DNA of 14,584 nucleotides. It comes from Chloroflexota bacterium. Its GTDB lineage: Bacteria > Chloroflexota > Chloroflexia > Thermomicrobiales > UBA6265. Below the pieces are notes generated by a model that saw only the letters and a list, made by a program, of their open reading frames with translations, made no database searches and had not been told where the DNA came from. A program made the translations under genes and the position numbers. This document shows positions 7,043 through 12,736 of this stretch, one piece after another (the stretch's first letter is position 1; every line of letters starts with the position of its first letter). The stretch covers positions 1 to 14,584 of the forward strand of contig JAFAEA010000396.1 in NCBI GenBank assembly GCA_023424355.1, written 5' to 3'.

Positions 7043-7441
7043 ATGAACGGCTACGATACCAATATCGAAAAGCAGACCCTGGAAAACACCAACTTCCGCA
7101 AGGTGCTTTACACCAGCGAGTTTCAGCAACTGGTCGTGATGTCCATCCCGGTAGGTGGCGAGATCGGCAAGGAAGTTCACGACGAGAATGACCAATTCAT
7201 CCGCGTCGAAAGTGGTGAGGCAGAGGCCGTAATTGACGGCCGCAAGATCAAGCTGGGAGACGATGATGTGATCATCATCCCGAAGGGGTCGGAGCACAAC
7301 GTGGTGAACACCTCCTCGGATAAGGACTTGAAGGTGTACACCATCTACTCGCCACCGCATCACAAGGATGGCACCATCCACGCCACCAAGGCGGAGGCGG
7401 ATGCCGACGATGAGCATTTCGATGGCGTGACCAGCGAATAG
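7043..7441 (+). CDS. Small single-domain cupin protein
   Basis: This 132-residue cytoplasmic protein has one conserved cupin beta-barrel. Motif 1 is degenerate around EIGKEVHDENDQFIRVESG (one His, then Asp/Glu and Gln instead of a strict H-x-H). Motif 2 is clear in GDDDVIIIPKGSEHNVVN (G-x6-P-x-G-x2-H-x3-N), so a metal site from His, Glu/Gln and His is plausible. The tail YSPPHHKDGTIHATKAEA followed by an acidic end is typical of a widespread uncharacterised family, often annotated as mannose-6-phosphate isomerase-like cupins. The enzymatic role is not known for this family. It is transcribed away from the hem operon, shares a symmetrical regulatory region with it and ends at its own terminator. 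A link to metal or heme stress is an inference from the Fur-like boxes only. Confidence 0.9.
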   Translation: MNGYDTNIEKQTLENTNFRKVLYTSEFQQLVVMSIPVGGEIGKEVHDENDQFIRVESGEAEAVIDGRKIKLGDDDVIIIPKGSEHNVVNTSSDKDLKVYTIYSPPHHKDGTIHATKAEADADDEHFDGVTSE

Positions 7442-7469
7442 ATCGCCATCAAGTTCGAATAGTGTCACT

Positions 7470-7513
7470 GGGGCTGCGCTGGTTTAGAGAAACCGATGCA
7501 GCCCCCATTTTGT
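7470..7513 (+). terminator. Rho-independent terminator after the cupin gene
   Basis: The stem GGGGCTGC (7470-7477) with GCAGCCCC (7498-7505) is continued, past a 3x3 internal loop, by GGTTT/AAACC closing an AGAG tetraloop. ATTTTGTT follows. The stem is strong and the T-run short. It begins 29 bases after the cupin stop. Confidence 0.8.
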
Positions 7514-7535
7514 TCGTGCGCTTGACGCGATTTCA

Positions 7536-7541
7536 TATAAT
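7536..7541 (+). promoter_or_regulatory. Candidate distal -10 box upstream of rplU
   Basis: A perfect TATAAT lies 350 bases before rplU. The only hexamer at 17-bp spacing is TTCGTG (7513-7518), which is poor. A good TTGACG at 7522 is only 8 bp away and cannot pair with it. If active, it would start RNA near 7548 and transcribe the possible structured stretch at 7552-7660. Confidence 0.35.
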
Positions 7542-7551
7542 AGAAACAGAT

Positions 7552-7660
7552 CGCCCAATCCGGGTCAGACGGGACAGGGGCGGTTCGTGTCAAATCTCAG
7601 AAAGGAGCCCACCTCTTCGGCATGCCATGCCAGTGGGCACAGCATCGCCGAAAAGCTGAG
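7552..7660 (+). other. Gene-free stretch with possible RNA structure upstream of rplU
   Basis: This is part of the 451-base gap between the cupin gene and rplU, in which I see no convincing protein gene. Pairings are: CGCCC 7552-7556 with GGGCG 7578-7582; CTCAG 7596-7600 with CTGAG 7656-7660; TTCGGC 7616-7621 with GCCGAA 7647-7652; and GCCCAC 7608-7613 with GTGGGC 7633-7638. The last two interleave, so they would form a pseudoknot or exclude each other. An AAAGGAG at 7601-7607 lies within the paired region but has no start codon at good spacing. I do not recognise a known riboswitch class. Confidence 0.3.
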
Positions 7661-7724
7661 CGCTAAATCGGCAATATTTCACCCAACAATTCAGGCGAAA
7701 CAGGCTGATTGCTCGAGTTTCCTG

Positions 7725-7733
7725 TGCTATACT
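7725..7733 (+). promoter_or_regulatory. Candidate extended -10 promoter of rplU-rpmA-rpmE
   Basis: TGCTATACT fits the extended -10 pattern TG-n-TATAAT (TATACT at 7728-7733). The -35 position holds only CTGATT (7705-7710). Transcription would begin near 7740 and give a leader of about 150 bases, which starts with a hairpin. Confidence 0.5.
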
Positions 7734-7743
7734 CAGGTGTCTC

Positions 7744-7759
7744 GAGCGCATCTGCGCTC
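7744..7759 (+). promoter_or_regulatory. Hairpin at the 5' end of the rplU leader
   Basis: GAGCGCATCTGCGCTC folds into a perfect stem (GAGCGC/GCGCTC, four-base loop), followed at once by AATTTTG. It lies within about 5 bases of the predicted start. It could stabilise the 5' end or act as a weak early attenuator. The rpmB leader has a similar layout. Confidence 0.5.
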
Positions 7760-7892
7760 AATTTTGCGTGCATGTGCGGCAATGTGATTTGGTTCTGGCG
7801 AACAAACGGGCACCCTCATTAGGAGTAGCGTGTCGGCCATGGATCTGTAATGGGCCCGCAACATGCCAAAGTATTAGGCAGGTTTGAGGTAC

Positions 7893-8216
7893 ATGAGCGA
7901 CAAGAAGTACGCCGTCATTGAAACTGGCGGCAAGCAGTACCGCGTCTCGGAAGGTGAGTATCTCACCGTCGAGCGCCTCGCAGCCGAAGCAGGCAGCGAT
8001 ATCACCATCGATCGCGTTCTGCTGATCGGTGGCGATGGCGACACCAAGATCGGAACCCCGGTCGTGGAGGGTGCAACCGTCACCGCCAAGGTCGATGAGC
8101 ACAATCGCGGTCCGAAGATCGAAGTGTTCAAGTACAAGGCCAAGAAGCGATATCGCCGACACACCGGTCACCGACAAGAGCAGACTCGCATTACCATCAC
8201 TGGCATCAACGGCTAG
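7893..8216 (+). CDS. rplU: 50S ribosomal protein L21
   Basis: L21 is a primary 23S rRNA-binding protein of the large subunit. It has 107 residues against about 103 in E. coli. The start KKYAVIETGGKQYRVSEGE and the C-terminal signature KKRYRRHTGHRQEQT are diagnostic. The ATG at 7893 fits the known N-terminus; a TTG nine bases earlier is in frame but has no better ribosome site. GAGGT is very close (2 bases) and GGCAGG lies 10 bases upstream, so the ribosome site is not ideal. It is the first gene of the rplU-rpmA-rpmE unit, behind a leader of about 150 bases that may control it. Confidence 0.97.
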   Translation: MSDKKYAVIETGGKQYRVSEGEYLTVERLAAEAGSDITIDRVLLIGGDGDTKIGTPVVEGATVTAKVDEHNRGPKIEVFKYKAKKRYRRHTGHRQEQTRITITGING

Positions 8217-8249
8217 TCGATTCGGCTGAGATAGAGAGGACAATCCACC

Positions 8250-8570
8250 ATGGCACATAAGAAGGGCGGCGGTTCTACGCGCAACGGTCGCGATTCAGAA
8301 TCCAAACGACTTGGCGTAAAGCGCGCCGATGGCGAATTCGTACGAACTGGCACCATTGTGGTGCGACAGCGCGGCACCCAGTTCTGGGTGGGTAACAATG
8401 TTGGTATCGGTAAGGACCACACCATCTACTCCAAGATCGATGGCGTTGTTCGCTTCGAAACCATTTCCCGCCAGAAGCAGCGCATCAGCGTCTACTCGCC
8501 AGATGTCTATCCGATCGGCGGCGCCAAGGAACTCATCGCTGAGACTCCTGAAGTCGCAGCTGCCGACTAA
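8250..8570 (+). CDS. rpmA: 50S ribosomal protein L27
   Basis: L27 sits at the peptidyl-transferase centre, where its N-terminus contacts tRNA ends. It has 106 residues, somewhat longer than the usual 85-95 because of a C-terminal tail ending in TPEVAAAD. MAHKKGGGSTRNGRDSESKR and the block GTIVVRQRGTQFWVGNNVGIGKDHT are diagnostic. The N-terminus begins directly with the mature form, without the cleaved Firmicutes extension. This agrees with the lack of a Prp protease gene between rplU and rpmA. AGAGAGGA lies 9 bases before the ATG. The gap from rplU is 33 bases, so the two are probably co-transcribed. Confidence 0.97.
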   Translation: MAHKKGGGSTRNGRDSESKRLGVKRADGEFVRTGTIVVRQRGTQFWVGNNVGIGKDHTIYSKIDGVVRFETISRQKQRISVYSPDVYPIGGAKELIAETPEVAAAD

Positions 8571-8606
8571 TCCCTGGCTCACACCAGTACAACGGAGATT
8601 TCAAAT

Positions 8607-9098
8607 ATGAAGCCGGGAATTCACCCGAATTACACTGAGACCACAGTCATCTGCAGCTGTGGCAACACGTTCCAGACTCGCGGCACCAAGCCCGAGCTGC
8701 GAATCGACCTCTGCAATGTCTGCCACCCGTTCTACACCGGTGAGCAGCGAATTGTGGATACCGCCGGTCAGGTGGAGCGATTCACCAAGCGCATGGCTGC
8801 TGCCCAGGCAACCGCCGGCGTGAAGACCAAGAAGCAGAAGCGCGCCGAAGAGCAGGCCGCTCTCCGCGCCCAGAAGGAAGCAGAAGCCAAGGCTGCTGCC
8901 GATGCTGCTTCCGCTGAAGAGCGTGCCAAGCGACGAGCCGAGCGCGAGAAGCGTGAAGCTGAGGAAGCCGCCAAGGCCGAGCGCGAAGCCGCTGCTGCTG
9001 AGGCCAAGGCTGCCGCCGATGCTGAAGCTGCTGCCGCTGCCGAAGCACCAGCTGCCGAGGCTGAGACCGAAGCACCTGCTGAGGAATCCGCAGAGTAA
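8607..9098 (+). CDS. rpmE: 50S ribosomal protein L31 with a long low-complexity C-terminal tail
   Basis: The L31 domain occupies residues 1 to about 66: MKPGIHPNY, zinc ligands Cys16, Cys18, Cys36 and Cys39 (the C+ form), and HPFYTGEQRIVDTAGQVERF. The protein has 163 residues, while L31 is usually 66-90. Residues from about 67 to 163 are almost only Ala, Glu, Lys, Arg and Asp. They are first basic (KTKKQKR), then mixed-charge Ala-rich helix or coiled coil (80-145), then acidic with Pro (146-163). EAKAAADA occurs at 93-100 and 132-139. The frame is open and stops at TAA 12 bases before a strong terminator, so the tail is probably translated. Its role is unknown. It is the last gene of the rplU-rpmA-rpmE unit, 36 bases after rpmA. 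Confidence 0.93.
   Translation: MKPGIHPNYTETTVICSCGNTFQTRGTKPELRIDLCNVCHPFYTGEQRIVDTAGQVERFTKRMAAAQATAGVKTKKQKRAEEQAALRAQKEAEAKAAADAASAEERAKRRAEREKREAEEAAKAEREAAAAEAKAAADAEAAAAAEAPAAEAETEAPAEESAE
8883..9023 (+). repeat. Internal repeat in the L31 tail
   Basis: The 24 bases encoding EAKAAADA occur at 8883-8906 and 9000-9023 with two mismatches, 117 bases (39 codons) apart. The stretch between is of similar Ala/Glu/Arg composition. This suggests that the tail grew by internal duplication of an alanine-rich helix segment. Confidence 0.55.
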
Positions 9099-9110
9099 TC
9101 ACTGCAAACG

Positions 9111-9146
9111 AAAAACACCGGGCGAATCAAATCGCCCGGTGTTTTT
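9111..9146. terminator. Strong bidirectional terminator between rpmE and the XRE gene
   Basis: Arms 9111-9125 and 9132-9146 are fully complementary over 15 bp. The GC-rich core CACCGGGCGA/TCGCCCGGTG is flanked by A5 on the left and T7 on the right, with the loop ATCAAA. It therefore has a T-run on each strand and can end rpmE (+) and the convergent XRE gene (-). Confidence 0.95.
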
Positions 9147-9160
9147 TTGTGCCTGTTGTC

Positions 9161-9643
9161 TTAGTCGTCCAAAGTAAATAGCGCCAGTGGCTGATTGGTC
9201 GATTTCGATTGGGTGGGAGATGGAGGCGGATCCGGCAGGAAACTGCTCTGTCGCACGGAGTGTTCATCGGCATGAACAAAGCGGACATAGCGCATCACCT
9301 GATCCTGACCGTCGTCACTCAAATCGCGGAAAAGCTGAAGGATCCGGCGCTCTTCTTCGGATTCCTTGGGAACCAGGGCCTTATCGATGAGACCACTGGC
9401 CTTCATCAGATCCGATCGCGATGCTCCGAGCGCCCCAGCCAGCTTATCCAGCGTGGCGAGGCTCGGCTCGTTGCCACGACCGCGTTCGATATCGCAGACG
9501 TAACTGCGACTCAAACCGGCAGCATCCGCCAGTTCTCGCTGGCTCATACTCTGGGAAACCCGGGTTTGCCGCACCCAAACACCCAGCAACGATCCAACAG
9601 AGGGCGCAGGTGCAGCGGTTTTAACTTGTCTAGTGCGTGCCAT
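9161..9643 (-). CDS. XRE-family helix-turn-helix regulator
   Basis: This 160-residue DNA-binding protein has an HTH_3 domain. From the chosen start it covers about residues 17-75: LLGVWVRQTRVSQSMSQREL, then ADAAGLSRSYVCDIERGRG as helices 2 and 3, then PSLATLDKLAGALG. After the HTH comes a Lys/Glu-rich stretch, a helix (FRDLSDDGQDQVMRYVRFVH) common in XRE regulators, and a Pro/Ser-rich disordered tail. The start at 9643 is preferred because GAGGT stands 7 bases upstream. An in-frame ATG at 9688 would add 15 residues but has no ribosome site. It diverges from the PfkB-like gene, and an inverted repeat upstream may be its own operator. Target genes and ligand are unknown. Confidence 0.9.
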   Translation of the reverse strand: MARTRQVKTAAPAPSVGSLLGVWVRQTRVSQSMSQRELADAAGLSRSYVCDIERGRGNEPSLATLDKLAGALGASRSDLMKASGLIDKALVPKESEEERRILQLFRDLSDDGQDQVMRYVRFVHADEHSVRQSSFLPDPPPSPTQSKSTNQPLALFTLDD

Positions 9644-9650
9644 ACGTGCA

Positions 9651-9655
9651 ACCTC
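9651..9655 (-). promoter_or_regulatory. Ribosome site fixing the XRE gene start
   Basis: Read on the minus strand, GAGGT lies 7 bases before the ATG at 9643. The upstream in-frame ATG at 9688 is preceded by CTGTCGT, with no SD match. Confidence 0.65.
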
Positions 9656-9687
9656 AAGGGCAGATGAAAACTCTTCTATCAACAGCA

Positions 9688-9714
9688 TACGACAGTTTTG
9701 ACGTTTCTGCCGTA
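9688..9714. promoter_or_regulatory. Imperfect inverted repeat, candidate operator upstream of the XRE gene
   Basis: TACGACAG (9688-9695) and CTGCCGTA (9707-9714) match as inverted arms at seven of eight positions, with centres 19 bp apart. A TATGCT that could serve as a minus-strand -10 box lies at 9689-9684, overlapping the left arm. XRE repressors usually control their own gene through such sites. Confidence 0.4.
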
Positions 9715-9769
9715 CAAATTTGGCCGATTTTGGGACTATTTGGACGCTGAACCCGTACGTGCACCCGGC

Positions 9770-9799
9770 TTGGCAATCATTTCCACCTCCCTACATAAT
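9770..9799 (+). promoter_or_regulatory. Candidate promoter of the PfkB-like gene and queG
   Basis: TTGGCA (9770-9775) and CATAAT (9794-9799) are 18 bp apart, each five of six to consensus. It has the same -35 and spacing as the cupin promoter. The start would be near 9806, about 43 bases before the ATG. Confidence 0.6.
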
Positions 9800-9848
9800 T
9801 GAGGCGATAAAGCGAACGGCTGACGAGCGAGGTTGAAACAGGAACTGC

Positions 9849-10631
9849 ATGAGCAAACGGTACGCAATTGTCGGAGATATCATCGCGGAAACTCGTGGCG
9901 ATCAGATCGTTCCTGGTGGAGCCGCCGCGATCGGCCTGGCACTCCGCGAACTCGATGGCGAGGTGACACTTCGAAGTCGAATCGGGACCGATGATGCCGG
10001 CACCGACGTGCTGCAGCAGATCAAGGCTGCTCGCATCCATCCAAAAAACATCGACAAGGTCGATGGTAAAACCACGCAAATCACACGAGACCCCGATGGA
10101 TCAGCATCCGACTTGCAGCCGGGTGTGTTGATGACCAAAGGCGAAGTGCTGGATATCTACGCGCTTTTCGGTCACGATACTCTGGTGCTGGATCTGCTCG
10201 ATCAGAGTCTGCGCCACTTCCTCATCGATCTCCCTGCGCACACCGATGGCACCGTGCGGATGCTCACCACGCTCGGTCATCTCGACCGGTTACCGCAGCA
10301 TACGGACAAGCTCGATATCGCCATGCGCTGCGACACAATTGTCGGCACCCAAGCCCAGTTCGAAACGCTGACCGGCGAGGCTCGCGCAAGTGATGCCCTC
10401 GGGCTCATCTTCGAGCGCATGCCCCTCACCCACCTCCGGGCGGCGGTTGCAATTACCCCGGCTGGGTTGGAAATTATCGCCCGCGATACACGCGTGCTCA
10501 AACCCGTGCGAGATGCGATCCCAGGTTTGCTGGTGCCGCAGGTGGTTGCCGGTATCGCCTGGGGCATGGCAAACCGTGCAGATTGGGATACGACGGCCGA
10601 AGTCTGCCTCGATCCAGAGGCGGCTGAATAG
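9849..10631 (+). CDS. PfkB-fold (ribokinase-like) protein lacking the GAGD catalytic motif
   Basis: This 260-residue protein is shorter than the usual 300-330 of PfkB sugar or nucleoside kinases. The N-terminal half fits the fold: IVGD at 7-10, the GG pair at 23-24 (VPGGAAAIGLALRELDGEV), and RSRIGTDDAG followed by LLQ-type helix and ARIHPKNI. Later FETLTG (171-176) and AVAITPAGLEII (199-210) match the segments after the substrate domain. The family's nucleotide-anion hole and catalytic base D-T-x-G-A-G-D should fall at 222-228, where the sequence is DAIPGLLV. Gly-Ala-Gly-Asp is therefore absent, and phosphotransfer by the usual mechanism is unlikely. AGGA stands 5 bases before the ATG. The queG start follows 3 bases after the stop. 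It may be a binding protein or pseudokinase. Confidence 0.75.
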   Translation: MSKRYAIVGDIIAETRGDQIVPGGAAAIGLALRELDGEVTLRSRIGTDDAGTDVLQQIKAARIHPKNIDKVDGKTTQITRDPDGSASDLQPGVLMTKGEVLDIYALFGHDTLVLDLLDQSLRHFLIDLPAHTDGTVRMLTTLGHLDRLPQHTDKLDIAMRCDTIVGTQAQFETLTGEARASDALGLIFERMPLTHLRAAVAITPAGLEIIARDTRVLKPVRDAIPGLLVPQVVAGIAWGMANRADWDTTAEVCLDPEAAE

Positions 10632-10634
10632 ATC

Positions 10635-11798
10635 GTGCAGCCGATTCTCCCTACCCCACCAGATTCACGTGCCCAGCTCACTGCACAGGTAAAAATGCTG
10701 GCCGCACAAAACGGACTCAGTGTTTCGGCCATCACATCCGCAGAGCCGTTCGAAGGTCTGGCGGAGTTCATGCGGCGCCATATTGAAGCCGGTCATGTAG
10801 AAGGCATGGATTGGTTCACGGTCGATCGCGCCCGCTTCTCCAGTGATGTACGAAATCTGCATCCGACCGCGAGATCAGTGATCAGTTTTGGGCTCTCCTA
10901 TTGGAGTGGCCCGGCTGAAAAGCCAGATGATGGCGTGGTTCGCGGCAAAATCAGTCGTTACGCGTGGGGACGAGATTACCATCGGATACTGAAGCGGCGA
11001 CTCAAAGGTCTCCAGGCGGACCTGGAACAGCACCTCGGAGTGGCCCTCGATACGCGCATTCTGGTGGATACCGCTCGCATTGTTGAGCGAGCCGTAGCCG
11101 CGCGAGCTGGTCTCGGGTGGTATGGAAAGCACAGCAACATCATTGTGCCGGGTCACGGTAGTTGGGTGATGCTGGGCGAAATGCTCACCGAGCTCGACTT
11201 GGTGCCGGATACTCCTCTGGAGAAGAATTGCGGACGCTGCACGATCTGTATCGATAAATGCCCGACCGGAGCAATACAGGACGCTTACACCATCCACGCT
11301 CCGGCGTGCATCAGTTTTCTCACCATCGAAGAACGTGGCTCCATTCCGCATGAACTCCGCGCTGCCATGGGCGATTGGGTGTATGGCTGCGATGTCTGCC
11401 AGGAAGTCTGCCCGTATACCGCCGCCGCCAAGCCGGTGGATGAGCCGGAGATGATGCCGGCCAGCATCGAGAATCAGTTCCCTTCGCTTCATTGGCTGCT
11501 CAGCATGAACGAAGAAGAATTCGGCAAACACTACTTCGGCACACCGGTCCCCCGCACAAAACGTCGCGGTCTGGCGCGCAATGCCGCCATTGCGCTTGGC
11601 AACATCGGCACCGAAGCAGACATCCCGGTTTTGGCGAATGCGCTGACCACCCACGACGAACCACTGGTTCGAGGCCATGCGGCGTGGGCATTGGGTCGAT
11701 TGGGAGCGCACTCCGAGCTTCGACATGCCGCCGGTTACGAGCAAGATTCATTTGTGAACGATGAAATCGATCTGGCGATTGGATCGGCCACCAGGTAG
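10635..11798 (+). CDS. queG: Epoxyqueuosine reductase (QueG)
   Basis: QueG reduces epoxyqueuosine to queuosine in the wobble position of tRNA, the last step of the pathway, using cobalamin and two 4Fe-4S clusters. It has 387 residues. Conserved pieces are Asp145 in VDTARIVERA (the catalytic acid position), AGLGWYGKHSNII at 158-170, cluster cysteines 199, 202, 205 and 209 (CGRCTICIDKCP), and a second set, Cys225 with Cys252, 255 and 259 (GCDVCQEVCPY). ISFLTIEERGSIP is at 226-238, and a C-terminal HEAT-like part with RGLARNAAIALGNIG at 311-325 binds tRNA in known homologues. The GTG start is 3 bases after the preceding stop with only a distant GAGG. An ATG at 10695, 20 codons later, is also possible. 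No other queuosine genes are in the window. Confidence 0.95.
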   Translation: MQPILPTPPDSRAQLTAQVKMLAAQNGLSVSAITSAEPFEGLAEFMRRHIEAGHVEGMDWFTVDRARFSSDVRNLHPTARSVISFGLSYWSGPAEKPDDGVVRGKISRYAWGRDYHRILKRRLKGLQADLEQHLGVALDTRILVDTARIVERAVAARAGLGWYGKHSNIIVPGHGSWVMLGEMLTELDLVPDTPLEKNCGRCTICIDKCPTGAIQDAYTIHAPACISFLTIEERGSIPHELRAAMGDWVYGCDVCQEVCPYTAAAKPVDEPEMMPASIENQFPSLHWLLSMNEEEFGKHYFGTPVPRTKRRGLARNAAIALGNIGTEADIPVLANALTTHDEPLVRGHAAWALGRLGAHSELRHAAGYEQDSFVNDEIDLAIGSATR

Positions 11799-11806
11799 CA
11801 CGAAAC

Positions 11807-11834
11807 CCCCGACGAAGTTTTCACCTCATCGGGG
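11807..11834. terminator. Possible weak terminator between queG and rpmB
   Basis: CCCCGACGA (11807-11815) and TCATCGGGG (11826-11834) pair at eight of nine positions between the convergent genes. The plus strand has no T-run. The minus strand continues GGTTTCG, so it is at best a weak end signal for rpmB. Confidence 0.45.
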
Positions 11835-11863
11835 AGTTCACTGTGCAGATTTGAAAGCGAGAA

Positions 11864-12058
11864 CTAGGCAGCCTTGCCGGCTTTGCCCAGGCTTCGCTGG
11901 CAGCGTGTGCAGATGTTCAGGCGAATGCCGACACCGTTCACGATGATGCGCTTCTTGTGCACGTTCGGGCGAAAATCCCGACTGGTGCGGCGCTTGGAGA
12001 AACTCACATTATTTCCGAATGTCTTGGCCTTGCCACAGACGTCACACTTCCCGGCCAC
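11864..12058 (-). CDS. rpmB: 50S ribosomal protein L28
   Basis: L28 of the large subunit has 64 residues, a normal length for the short form. AGKCDVCGKAKTFGNNVSFSK at the start and KKRIIVNGVGIRLNICTRCQRSLGK at the end are diagnostic. Cys5, Cys8, Cys50 and Cys53 form a zinc ribbon (C+ form). The GTG start has GGGAG 8 bases upstream, and no earlier start keeps the family N-terminus. It is divergent from asp23-fakA, the order also found in Bacillus (rpmB against yloU-yloV). Its leader of about 150 bases may hold a 5' hairpin. Confidence 0.96.
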   Translation of the reverse strand: MAGKCDVCGKAKTFGNNVSFSKRRTSRDFRPNVHKKRIIVNGVGIRLNICTRCQRSLGKAGKAA

Positions 12059-12183
12059 GGGCTCGCTCCCTTCAACATAGTGTTTGTCGCATCGACTCGG
12101 GATCCAGATACTTCAGGCTCGGCCGGAGACGTGCGTATTTCACAGCTTATTGCGGTATTGGATGCACATTGGGGCACCAAAAG

Positions 12184-12203
12184 ATCGCCGGCTCTGCGGC
12201 GAT
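12184..12203 (-). promoter_or_regulatory. Hairpin near the 5' end of the rpmB leader
   Basis: ATCGCCG and CGGCGAT are exact inverted arms around a six-base loop. On the minus strand the hairpin is followed by CTTTTGG, so it resembles a short terminator placed directly after the predicted rpmB start of transcription. It may attenuate or protect the mRNA. Confidence 0.45.
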
Positions 12204-12213
12204 ACAACGTCGA

Positions 12214-12243
12214 ATCCTAGCACAATAGGTCGTGCTTCGCCAA
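12214..12243 (-). promoter_or_regulatory. Candidate rpmB promoter
   Basis: On the minus strand TTGGCG (12243-12238) and TAGGAT (12219-12214) are 18 bp apart. The start would be near 12207, giving a leader of about 150 bases. The -10 matches at four of six positions only. Confidence 0.4.
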
Positions 12244-12275
12244 ATACGTTCACCACGGCATTTCGAGGTTTCGCC

Positions 12276-12281
12276 TATAAT
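12276..12281 (+). promoter_or_regulatory. Candidate -10 box of the asp23-fakA operon
   Basis: A perfect TATAAT lies 71 bases before the asp23 start. No convincing -35 hexamer is found at 16-18 bp. The 288-base gap between rpmB and asp23 otherwise holds only the divergent rpmB promoter and leader. Confidence 0.45.
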
Positions 12282-12332
12282 TCGCTGAAATCAACCTACC
12301 GTCGCAACCGGATTCAGTCTCGGACGTTTGCG

Positions 12333-12339
12333 AAAGGAG
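12333..12339 (+). promoter_or_regulatory. Ribosome site deciding the TTG start of asp23
   Basis: AAAGGAG stands 7 bases before TTG at 12347. No in-frame ATG or GTG lies near the expected N-terminus, so the TTG is taken as the start. Confidence 0.7.
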
Positions 12340-12346
12340 CCCGCCT

Positions 12347-12736
12347 TTGTCACCTGAAACACCATTAGATGAAACACCGGTACCTGATGGCCGTGTGGAA
12401 ATCGCTGAAACCGCCATTGTTTCGGTCATTCACGAGGCTGTGCTTTCGTGCTATGGCGTGGTGAACTTCGGCAATCGATCATCCCAGAACGCACTTCGCC
12501 GTCGCTTGCGCCGCAACGATCCCGGGCGAGGAATTTCCATAGAAACCAATGCGGATTCGGTGAAAATCGATCTCTCGATCGTTGTGGAATATGGAACACC
12601 CATCTTTACTGTGGCCCAAAACGTGATGCAGACAGTAAAGTTTCAGGTCGAACGCTTGCTGGATATGACCGTAGATCGAGTCAACGTGAATGTTGACGGT
12701 TTGCGAGTCAGCGCACCTGTTGAGAAAAGCTCATGA
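12347..12736 (+). CDS. Asp23/Gls24 family envelope stress response protein (YloU-like)
   Basis: This protein of 129 residues contains the Asp23/DUF322 domain. After a short acidic, Pro-rich N-terminus come VEIAETAIVSVIHEAVLSCYGVVNF (about 17-41) and an unusually basic stretch RRRLRRNDPGRG. The domain core follows, VKIDLSIVVEYGTPIFTVAQNVMQTVKFQVERLLDMTVDRVNVNVDGLRV (about 72-121). These are the alternating strand and helix blocks of the family. In Staphylococcus Asp23 is a membrane-associated stress protein, but its molecular function is not settled. The TTG start is supported by AAAGGAG. Its TGA overlaps the fakA ATG (ATGA), as in the asp23-fakA pair of many Gram-positive bacteria. Confidence 0.9.
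   Translation: MSPETPLDETPVPDGRVEIAETAIVSVIHEAVLSCYGVVNFGNRSSQNALRRRLRRNDPGRGISIETNADSVKIDLSIVVEYGTPIFTVAQNVMQTVKFQVERLLDMTVDRVNVNVDGLRVSAPVEKSS

Noticed and set aside
7522..7541. TTGACG followed by TATAAT as a strong promoter
   Set aside because: The spacer is only 8 bp, so the two boxes cannot serve one sigma70 promoter; the -10 box was kept alone with low confidence.
7582..7591. GGTTCGTGTC as a tRNA T-loop
   Set aside because: No acceptor stem, anticodon arm or D-arm can be fitted around it.
7587..7787. Small plus-strand frame of 66 codons in the rplU upstream gap
   Set aside because: It starts at GTG without an SD, has no family features, and runs through a likely promoter and leader hairpin.
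9644..9688. Longer XRE protein starting at the ATG at 9688
   Set aside because: There is no ribosome site at 9688, while GAGGT precedes the internal ATG at 9643, and the extra 15 residues are not part of the HTH domain.
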